Shown here: positions 4,513-9,298 of the stretch, in pieces | How positions within the stretch are numbered: the stretch's first letter is position 1 | Layout: each line of letters begins with the position of its first letter | NCBI GenBank assembly: GCA_947456345.1 | Contig: CANGQU010000016.1 | Span: 1-9,298 of the forward strand | Reading direction: 5' to 3' | From: Alphaproteobacteria bacterium | GTDB taxonomy: Bacteria; Pseudomonadota; Alphaproteobacteria; SHNJ01 | DNA length: 9,298 nt | Made by a program: the position numbers and the translations under genes | Notes under the pieces: model-generated | What the model saw: the letters and a program-made list of their open reading frames with translations, nothing else | What the model was told of the DNA's origin: nothing | The model's database searches: none

Positions 4513-4673
4513 TGAATACCATCCTGATCCTGTTGGCCATCCCCACCGCCGTGGTAATTGCCATTTTTGTGTTGCCGTGGGTGTTTTTGGCGCTCACGTA
4601 TACCGTATCGGTGGCGGTGTTGATTGTAACCATGCTGTTGGCCCCATTCGCGCAGTTATGGCGGGGGCGGTGA
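4512..4673 (+). CDS. Small membrane protein with two hydrophobic segments (53 aa)
   Basis: The product begins MNTILILLAIPTAVVIAIFV and is hydrophobic almost throughout, with two probable membrane helices and a short basic end (QLWRGR). GAGGTGA lies five bases before the ATG. It overlaps the previous and next genes by one base each. Size and topology would suit a small holin-like or membrane accessory protein, but it is not next to an endolysin. Confidence 0.68.
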   Translation: MNTILILLAIPTAVVIAIFVLPWVFLALTYTVSVAVLIVTMLLAPFAQLWRGR

Positions 4674-4870
4674 TGATCATCAAACGCACCGAAGTGCTGC
4701 GCAAAAACAAAATCCGTTTCACCCTCACCGATGCGGAATGTCAGCGCCTGGGCTTGCATGCTGGCCTAGCCGGGCGGCCGCTGCAATTCCACTTGGCCGC
4801 AACCTTGACCGGCATGGATGTCGATCAAAACCAAATTACCATCAACGAAATTTCGATTGTGGGGGGATGA
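4673..4870 (+). CDS. Hypothetical phage protein (65 aa)
   Basis: The ATG overlaps the previous stop (TGATG). The product begins MIIKRTEVLRKNKIRFTLTD and ends INEISIVGG. Alternating hydrophobic and polar residues suggest a small beta-rich fold. No motif is recognised. It lies between a membrane protein and the J-domain gene and shares four bases with the latter. Confidence 0.6.
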   Translation: MIIKRTEVLRKNKIRFTLTDAECQRLGLHAGLAGRPLQFHLAATLTGMDVDQNQITINEISIVGG

Positions 4871-5451
4871 ACATGACCCAATCTTTCCCGCTGCATTGGC
4901 CGCTGCACAAACCGCGCACGCAAAAACGCAACACCTCGCAATTTTGGACGACCATGGGCAAATCGATTGCCACCATCAAGGCCGAGATCGAACGGCTGGG
5001 CGGCAGTAATTTAATCATCTCGACCAATATCCCCGTCCGCCGCGACGGCTTGCCCTATGCCAACCCGGGCCGCATCGATGATCCGGGCGTGGCGGTCTAT
5101 TTCGATTATCGCGGCCAGCAATTTTGTTTTGCCAACGACAAATACGACAAAATCGAATGCAATTTGCAGGGTATCGCCAAAACGATCGAGGCGCTGCGCG
5201 GCATTGCCCGCTGGGGCACCGGCGACATGATGCAAGCGGCATTTACCGGGTTTCAGGCTTTGCCAGCACCTGGCCAGACGCCAAAACGCCGCTGGCAGGA
5301 TGTGTTGCAAGCCACCGATTTGCCCACCGCCGAGCGGCATTTCCGCAACCTGGCGCGTACCCACCACCCGGATTTTGGCGGCCTGCCCGACGTAATGGCC
5401 GAATTGAATCAGGCCATAGCCGACGCCCGCAACGAAGCGAGGGCGGCATGA
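4867..5451 (+). CDS. Phage J-domain protein
   Basis: A 192-194 residue protein with a phage-type N-terminal region and a C-terminal J domain. The N-terminal part contains IKAEIERLGGSNLIISTN, then RRDGLPYAN and VAVYFDYRGQQFCFANDKYD, a pattern I know from phage and prophage J-domain proteins. The C-terminal part has WQDVLQATDLPTAERHFRNL followed by HHPDFGG, which holds the HPD motif needed to stimulate Hsp70 ATPase. It likely recruits host DnaK to a phage replication or protein complex. Starts at 4867 and 4873 are both possible; GGGGGG fits the ATG at 4873 better. Confidence 0.85.
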   Translation: MNMTQSFPLHWPLHKPRTQKRNTSQFWTTMGKSIATIKAEIERLGGSNLIISTNIPVRRDGLPYANPGRIDDPGVAVYFDYRGQQFCFANDKYDKIECNLQGIAKTIEALRGIARWGTGDMMQAAFTGFQALPAPGQTPKRRWQDVLQATDLPTAERHFRNLARTHHPDFGGLPDVMAELNQAIADARNEARAA

Positions 5452-5723
5452 GCCATAATTCGCAGAAAATTATTTGGGTTAAAGGTGCCAGTGTTGGGAA
5501 ATCAGAACAGATACTAACCATTGCGCCACTACTGCAATCTCGTCAATGCAAAATGGGGGAAAATTTTATGAAGCGAATTTGGGGAATAAGGCACATTAGA
5601 TTCTTATATCACTCGATTCGACTGGAGAGACATCTAGCGCGGTGCCGATCTGTGGGGTTTGGATTTTTTCCCCAGAAACAGGACATAGATTTTTTAGAAG
5701 ATGTTTTAAAAGGCAAGCGGTAA
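5448..5723 (+). CDS. Hypothetical phage protein, core from 5568
   Basis: The ATG at 5448 overlaps the previous stop (ATGA). The recognisable part starts at the internal ATG at 5568, which has GGGGGAAA upstream: MKRIWGIRHIRFLYHSIRLE, then FGFFPQKQDIDFLEDVLKGK. I know similar short basic proteins from many phage early regions; their function is unknown to me. The 40 residues before 5568 look less conserved, so the real gene may be 5568-5723 (51 aa). The region is more A+T-rich than its neighbours, consistent with mosaic acquisition. Confidence 0.6.
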   Translation: MSHNSQKIIWVKGASVGKSEQILTIAPLLQSRQCKMGENFMKRIWGIRHIRFLYHSIRLERHLARCRSVGFGFFPQKQDIDFLEDVLKGKR

Positions 5724-5725
5724 GC

Positions 5726-6058
5726 ATGACCAAAGAACTCCCGATAATTTTCTCCGGCCCGATGGTGCGCGCGATATTGGACGGCCGCAAAACACAGACG
5801 CGGCGGATTGTGAAAGATGTCGATAACGGCGTTACCACTACCGTTGAAAAAAACGATGCGTGGCCGCTTTACGCTTCCGATCCATACGGTCAATGGCATC
5901 CGCGTCCACGCCCCGCAGCAGCCCGAACGAGAACAGGACCAAGAAAGCCACGCCGTCGCAGCTGGCGGGCGAACATGGCCAATATCTGGCGGTGCAAGCC
6001 ATTGGTGCGACGATTCAGAATGGATCGAATGCACCGACGGCAAATGGCGGCTCGTTAA
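5726..6058 (+). pseudogene. Remnant of an ASCH-like phage protein, out-of-frame after the deletion
   Basis: The start MTKELPIIFSGPMVRAILDG and RKTQTRRIV are the typical N-terminus of small phage proteins often annotated as ASCH-like or morphogenetic. The usual continuation with a conserved Trp-rich segment is absent. After about position 5905 the frame becomes an Arg-rich shadow of the methyltransferase remnant that follows, ending at 6058. So only roughly the first 55-60 residues are genuine. The break probably comes from a deletion that joined this gene to the next one out of frame. Confidence 0.65.
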
Positions 6059-6182
6059 ATCCGGCCTTCCCTTGCTGGCTAATGGGGTATCCAACCGCGT
6101 GGGAAAGCTGCGCGGATATGGTAACGCGATCGTCCCGCAAGTCGCGGCCCAATTCGTAGCAGCATTTATGGAGATAGCATGA
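5817..6182 (+). pseudogene. C-terminal remnant of a DNA (cytosine-5) methyltransferase
   Basis: Recognisable from about 5960: SEWIECTDGKWRLV, then PLLANGVSNRVGKLRGYGNA and IVPQVAAQFVAAFME. This is the usual C-terminus of Dcm-type phage methyltransferases, but the catalytic Pro-Cys region and the SAM-binding motifs are missing, so no activity is expected. The frame between 5817 and about 5905 is a shadow of the preceding gene. It runs one base off the ASCH-like frame. Its TGA overlaps the next ATG (ATGA), as an intact operon gene would. The same bases also resemble a second methyltransferase-like tail in another frame (see findings). Confidence 0.68.
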
Positions 6183-6550
6183 CCAAACACAACTACATAG
6201 CTGGCAAGGCTTATAAGATGGAAATCGGAGAGAAAGCCGTTTTTGTTGGTGAGAATGCTTTTAATCCTACATACCCATTAGTGTTTGCACACGAACTAGA
6301 TAAGGGGAAGATATACCCTTATACTATAGATGGTAAATTTTACTTTGACGGTAGACCGAGCAATTGGAACATCATTGGCGAGTGGCCTCCAGAGCCTAAG
6401 AAGGTGAAGGGGTGGGTGAATGTTTATAAAGGACAAGATTATAGTGCCGCTGTCATTTTTGATTCAAAAGAAAAAGCTGATAAACAAAGGCATGTTCCTA
6501 ACCGCATCGCATGCATACCAATCGAATTTACAGAGGGGGAGGGGCTATAA
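6179..6550 (+). CDS. Hypothetical phage protein (123 aa)
   Basis: Starts inside the previous stop (ATGA) with GGAG seven bases before the ATG. The C-terminal part KGWVNVYKGQ, then FDSKEKADK and RIACIPIEFTEGEGL is a pattern I recognise from many small phage proteins of unknown function. The N-terminal half is beta-rich with aromatic residues. A+T content and codon use are clearly higher than in the nuclease to J-domain genes, so this part of the operon was probably acquired separately. Confidence 0.72.
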   Translation: MTKHNYIAGKAYKMEIGEKAVFVGENAFNPTYPLVFAHELDKGKIYPYTIDGKFYFDGRPSNWNIIGEWPPEPKKVKGWVNVYKGQDYSAAVIFDSKEKADKQRHVPNRIACIPIEFTEGEGL

Positions 6551-6928
6551 ATGACCGAACAGAAACCAATAGCTGGAACATACGCAATCAAAAGACCGGA
6601 TTTGGAAACCATCATAAAATGGGAAAATGAAATTGCGGCGGTGGCAATTGCCGAGCGTCCGGTATTTTTTACTCTGCCAGTTGGATTTGAAATTGCCATC
6701 ATACCCCCGTTTTCTGGCGCAACGGGTAGATTTTTGATTCGCAAGACGGGTGGTGGTGATGATTATATCAGCGTATTCATCGACCATCACGACATGCTGG
6801 GCTATTTTGGGGAACCTTATTTTGAAGCGTGGCCCATTGCCGGCGATATTCAACGCTGGCCACTAAATCAGAGCGAGGAGATGATAGCCGCTGTTGTGAA
6901 AGAATTATCAGGAGATGCCAGTGACTAA
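6551..6928 (+). CDS. Hypothetical phage protein (125 aa)
   Basis: The ATG follows the previous TAA directly, with GGGGAGGGG upstream as Shine-Dalgarno sequence. The product begins MTEQKPIAGTYAIKRPDLET and has a central aromatic and glycine-rich part (PPFSGATGRFLIR, GEPYFEAW). No signal, membrane segment or known catalytic motif is visible. Its 3' end overlaps the next small ORF. Confidence 0.68.
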   Translation: MTEQKPIAGTYAIKRPDLETIIKWENEIAAVAIAERPVFFTLPVGFEIAIIPPFSGATGRFLIRKTGGGDDYISVFIDHHDMLGYFGEPYFEAWPIAGDIQRWPLNQSEEMIAAVVKELSGDASD

Positions 6929-7025
6929 CACCCCTCAAAACCATTCTGGTGACCCCAACAAAATGGTCATACAATCAAACCATATTCCCGACGCTGGCGA
7001 AATGGTCGAACGGACAGAAAGGTGA
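6921..7025 (+). CDS. Small GTG-started ORF (34 aa)
   Basis: GGAG lies six bases before the GTG at 6921, and the ORF fits exactly between two operon genes, overlapping the previous one and ending three bases before the next ATG. The product is polar (Asn, His, Pro, Glu-rich) and ends MVERTER, with no known motif. The strong ribosome binding site and tight fit argue that it is translated, perhaps to couple the AlpA-like gene. Confidence 0.4.
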   Translation: MTNTPQNHSGDPNKMVIQSNHIPDAGEMVERTER

Positions 7026-7028
7026 GCG

Positions 7029-7280
7029 ATGCAAAATAACGATGACCCAATTTTGCGCCCTAAAGATGCCGCCGATTATTTGGGTTTGTCCAAAGGCACG
7101 CTGTATAAACTGGTCAGGGGTGGCGAACTGCCCAAGCCGATTAGTGTTTGGGGAAGGGTGACCGGCATTCGCCGCTCGCATTTGAATGCGTTTTTAGAAC
7201 GGCGCGCCGATCCACGCACCCACCGCGTCAAGCCTTTGTCAGCGCATCGAGATAATCCGCATAATCCTGCATTAACGTAA
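7029..7280 (+). CDS. AlpA/excisionase-like HTH protein
   Basis: An 83-residue protein with a winged-helix/HTH_17 core: LRPKDAADYLGLSKGTLYKL followed by VRGGELPKPI and TGIRRSHLNAFLE. AlpA-type and excisionase proteins bind DNA near attachment sites, and directional excision proteins often end the early operon beside the integrase. AAGGTGAG stands before the ATG. Its last 53 bases overlap the end of the convergent integrase gene, so excess transcription of one would reduce the other. No other excisionase candidate is present. Confidence 0.82.
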   Translation: MQNNDDPILRPKDAADYLGLSKGTLYKLVRGGELPKPISVWGRVTGIRRSHLNAFLERRADPRTHRVKPLSAHRDNPHNPALT

Positions 7281-8403
7281 CCCGCTGCGGCAAATATTCC
7301 GCACGATTATAGGCCGCGCGCACCTTGTTGCGGGGCTTGTGCCCCAATTGCCTTTCGATAACATCGGCGTTATACCCCTGTTCATTTAGCGCGGTCGAGG
7401 CAAAGGCCCGGAACCCATGCGCCACCAACCGCCCATGATACCCGCAAATTTTAATGATTTTGTTCAGCGTCGCATCGGAAATAGCCCGCCGCCAATTCGA
7501 CACGGACGGGAAAACAAAATCCGAATTGCCGCGCGTTTTTCGCAAATCGGCCAGAATCGCCAACACCTGCCGCGATAACGGCACATGATGCGCATCGCCC
7601 ATTTTGTTGATTTCCGGCGGGATGACCCAGATTTTATTTTTAAAATCGAAATCCTGCCACCGCGCTTGACGCATTTCGCCCGGGCGGACAAAGGTATAGG
7701 CCAACAGCATGATCGCGTGTTTGTTGGGGGATTTTATGGCCAACAGCCGGTGCCAGAATTCGCCGAATTCATCGGGTTTTAGGGTAGGGTAATTTTTGGC
7801 CTTGCGAGATTGCAGCGCCCCGCGCAAATCGGCGATGGGGTTATGGCTGATCCGGCCGGTGATAACGGCATAGGTGAATACCTGGCGGCATATTTGCGTG
7901 ACCCGGTGGGCCATGTCGATAGCGCCGCGCTGTTCGATCCGGCGGACGCAGTTTAAGAACGCCACCGCCGTTATATCGGCAATTGGTGCCTTGCCCAGCA
8001 CCGGAAAAACATTGGGCAACATCCGCAGCATGACTTTGTTGGCATGTGATTTCGACCATTTGGTCGCGTTTAAATTATACCATTCGCGCGCCACCGCCTC
8101 GAAGGTGTTGTCGTTAATAAAGGCCGCGTGCTGTTTTTGGTTTTTCTTGAAAACGCCGGGATCGGTGCCTTGCTGCAATTGCCGCTTGGCTTGCATGACC
8201 GCATCCCGGGCCATTTGCAGGGTCACCAAGGGGTAAACGCCCAGGGCTAGGGTTTTCTGCTTGCCAACAAAAAGGTAATTCAGGCGCCAGTATTTTCCGC
8301 CCTTGGGCACAACATAGAGATACAAACCCTTGCCGTCAGAAATTTTGTACGGCTTGGCTTTTGGCTTGGCGTTATTGATTTTGGCCTGGGTTAAAAGTAC
8401 CAT
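7228..8403 (-). CDS. int: P4-type tyrosine recombinase (integrase)
   Basis: A 391-residue integrase with start ATG at 8403, chosen because MVLLTQAKINNAKPKAKPYK is the typical N-terminus; a longer frame to 8442 reads through an inverted repeat. The N-terminal arm-binding domain contains DGKGLYLYVVPKGGKYWRLN and TLALGVYPLVTLQMAR. The catalytic domain has VRPGEMRQARW (Arg240), AHGFRAF (His329, Arg332), QLGHKP (His355) and the nucleophile in RAAYNR (Tyr365), so it should be active. P4-type integrases usually use the 3' end of a tRNA gene, and one lies 138 bases upstream. No Shine-Dalgarno sequence is visible at either start. Confidence 0.92.
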   Translation of the reverse strand: MVLLTQAKINNAKPKAKPYKISDGKGLYLYVVPKGGKYWRLNYLFVGKQKTLALGVYPLVTLQMARDAVMQAKRQLQQGTDPGVFKKNQKQHAAFINDNTFEAVAREWYNLNATKWSKSHANKVMLRMLPNVFPVLGKAPIADITAVAFLNCVRRIEQRGAIDMAHRVTQICRQVFTYAVITGRISHNPIADLRGALQSRKAKNYPTLKPDEFGEFWHRLLAIKSPNKHAIMLLAYTFVRPGEMRQARWQDFDFKNKIWVIPPEINKMGDAHHVPLSRQVLAILADLRKTRGNSDFVFPSVSNWRRAISDATLNKIIKICGYHGRLVAHGFRAFASTALNEQGYNADVIERQLGHKPRNKVRAAYNRAEYLPQRVTLMQDYADYLDALTKA

Positions 8404-8410
8404 AATAAAT

Positions 8411-8432
8411 ACCATAACATTTGCGTTATGGT
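8411..8432. repeat. Inverted repeat upstream of the integrase
   Basis: ACCATAAC (8411-8418) and GTTATGGT (8425-8432) form a perfect 8-bp inverted repeat with a six-base centre. It lies just before the integrase ATG and could be an autoregulatory or excisionase binding site. Confidence 0.45.
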
Positions 8433-8440
8433 CATGTACC

Positions 8441-8532
8441 ACGGTGCACTGTGGTGAACAATAGATTCGATTTTAATGGCGGAAAATAAGGGTTTTAGTT
8501 TACCCAGTGAACTGTCGTGCACTACGGTGCAC
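8441..8532 (+). repeat. Repeated ACGGTGCAC motifs between integrase and tRNA
   Basis: ACGGTGCAC occurs at 8441-8449 and 8524-8532, and a further GTGCAC at 8517-8522 faces the second copy. The first copy is in a near-palindrome, ACCACGGTGCACTGTGGT (8437-8454). Short repeated sites here fit arm-type integrase binding sites, but this is not tested. Confidence 0.45.
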
Positions 8533-8540
8533 ATAGGAAA

Positions 8541-8560
8541 TGGTGGCTGAGAGAGGAATC
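8541..8560 (-). other. Inferred attachment core at the tRNA 3' end
   Basis: P4-type integration normally leaves a copy of the tRNA 3' end at both ends of the element. The tRNA is intact here with the integrase directly beyond its 3' end, so this should be the near junction. No second copy of the tRNA 3' end is present in the window, so the other junction must be further left. The exact core cannot be set from one end. Confidence 0.35.
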
Positions 8561-8615
8561 GAACCTCCGACCAAGGGCTTATGAGTCCCCTGCTCTACCG
8601 CTGAGCTACCCAGCC
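8541..8615 (-). tRNA. tRNA with CAT anticodon (Met, possibly Ile2)
   Basis: A 75-base tRNA on the minus strand with encoded CCA. The acceptor stem GGCTGGG/CTCAGCC pairs with one G-T. D stem GCTC/GAGC, T stem GGAGG/CCTCT and loop TTCGATT are normal. The anticodon loop is CTCATAA (anticodon CAT). The anticodon stem has an A-G mismatch next to the loop and a G-T at its base. A CAT anticodon may be elongator Met or lysidine-modified Ile; initiator is unlikely because the first acceptor pair is complete. Its 3' half is the likely attachment core, and its first bases are duplicated at 8670-8685. Confidence 0.9.
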
Positions 8616-8685
8616 ACACCACACTAACCGACTGCGCCGCTTGTCCCCCGAAGCTTTAGCGAAGGGGGAAGCTACCCAGCCACAC
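8604..8685. repeat. Duplicated tRNA 5' segment flanking a palindromic element
   Basis: AGCTACCCAGCCACAC occurs at 8604-8619, covering the tRNA 5' end, and again exactly at 8670-8685; similarity continues for a few more bases with one mismatch. Between them is a palindromic unit at 8644-8669 (TCCCCC/GGGGGA stem with an inner GAAGC...GCGAA). The pattern fits a small palindromic repeat inserted with target duplication, leaving the tRNA intact. Confidence 0.6.
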
Positions 8686-8795
8686 AACACATTATGTGCT
8701 TATTATGGGTTTCAGGTATCAGGTTTGGCGGCAAAAATCAACCCCTGCCTAAATTGCGGTATGGCGCGGTTTAAGCCTGTGCTAGCGTTGGATCT

Positions 8796-9298
8796 ATGAC
8801 CCAATCGAATGCCAAATCCCCCTCTCCCGCGCTCAATGAAGATCAATTTGACTTGGAAATATCCAAGGCCGAGGGAATAATCGCCGCCGCCTGCGCCAAC
8901 AGCCAACGCAGTTTTTTTCACTGCAACGGCCTGATGACCTATAACCGCAATCTCAGTTTCGGCTTGGATACCAGGTTTATGCAGCTGGCTGGCAAGCACG
9001 CCGCGCTGTTCGATACGCCTAATTGGCACTGGAATTTGCATGTGGCGTTGTGGGCGGCAAAAACGGCGTTGCACCTGCCCGGCGATTTTATCGAATTGGG
9101 CGTGTTTCGCGGCCTGACTACCGGTTTTATCGCCGATTATCTGGAATGGCAGAAAATTCCCAAAACCTGGTATTTATTCGACCTATTTGGAAAATTCGAT
9201 CAATCGCAAGCCAATGAAAGCTGGCAAGTTACTTATTACGATCAATTCGATCCGGGCACTTGGGAAGCGCAAGTGCGCCAACGTTTCGCTCCCTATTC
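8796..9298 (+). CDS. TylF/macrocin O-methyltransferase-like protein, partial (5' part)
   Basis: An open frame from ATG 8796 to the window edge (167 codons). An in-frame stop at 8772 limits upstream extension. The product begins MTQSNAKSPSPALNEDQFDL and contains DFIELGVFRGLTTGFIADYL, the SAM-binding E-x-G-x-x-x-G region of the TylF family, followed by WYLFDLFGKFD, typical of the next strand. Such enzymes methylate sugar hydroxyls of glycans, lipids or antibiotics and often belong to cell-surface polysaccharide loci. It lies outside the tRNA, so it is probably host sequence. No clear Shine-Dalgarno sequence is seen. Confidence 0.8.
   Translation, partial: MTQSNAKSPSPALNEDQFDLEISKAEGIIAAACANSQRSFFHCNGLMTYNRNLSFGLDTRFMQLAGKHAALFDTPNWHWNLHVALWAAKTALHLPGDFIELGVFRGLTTGFIADYLEWQKIPKTWYLFDLFGKFDQSQANESWQVTYYDQFDPGTWEAQVRQRFAPY

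Noticed and set aside
6968..6985. ACAATCAAACCATATTCCC, similar to the operator-like site at 2404-2422
   Set aside because: It lacks the TGTTG half-site and the AACATATTGT core, and lies inside a packed operon between coding sequences.
1..9298. CRISPR array, transposase or rRNA
   Set aside because: No regularly spaced direct repeats, transposase motifs or rRNA sequence were seen.

Overview
The window looks like the immunity, early and integration end of an integrated phage or phage-like element in an alphaproteobacterium of mid G+C content. This assignment rests on protein styles only: an S24-type repressor, a J-domain phage protein, an AlpA/excisionase-like protein, a P4-type tyrosine recombinase, a staphylococcal-nuclease-like lipoprotein and a TylF-like methyltransferase beyond the element. 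No database was searched, so the host is an inference.

Layout. Positions 1-960: a leftward early operon with a Cro/YdaS-like DNA-binding protein (652-873) and an unknown gene (244-585), plus a small rightward coiled-coil ORF (152-274); the element presumably continues left of the window. Positions 963-2263: a rightward lysogeny operon, a CI-like repressor translationally coupled to an NYN/PIN-type nuclease. Positions 2264-2592: no ordinary gene, but a leftward promoter and a leftward-facing intrinsic terminator that together outline a candidate small RNA. Positions 2593-3291: a leftward membrane-anchored protein with a WYL-like C-terminal domain and an out-of-frame Pro/Ala-rich tail after its stop. 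Positions 3292-3470: a second control region. Positions 3471-7280: a tightly packed rightward run of small genes (lipoprotein nuclease, LuxR-type HTH, small membrane protein, J-domain protein, several phage hypotheticals, an out-of-frame remnant pair of an ASCH-like gene and a cytosine methyltransferase, and an AlpA/excisionase-like protein). Positions 7228-8403: leftward integrase. Positions 8541-8615: a leftward tRNA with a CAT anticodon, the probable integration site. After a tRNA-derived repeat, host sequence resumes with a partial TylF-like methyltransferase (8796 to the edge).

Main result. A 15-bp operator, consensus CCAACAATATGTTGG, appears in two arrays: between cI and cro (877, 911, 932) and between the WYL-like gene and the small gene at 3471 (3361, 3395, 3429). 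Both arrays contain near-identical sigma70-like promoters with the best operator in the spacer and -10. The second array has a uniform 34-bp spacing, and the same 34-bp interval separates the first two sites of the cI/cro array. This is an OR/OL-like two-array switch. A weaker operator-like core also overlaps the promoter of the candidate small RNA. The repressor keeps the S24 fold but appears to lack both catalytic residues for self-cleavage, so its induction probably does not follow the usual RecA-stimulated route. The nuclease co-expressed with it is a natural candidate for a lysogen-expressed defence or RNA-control function, which is not proven here.
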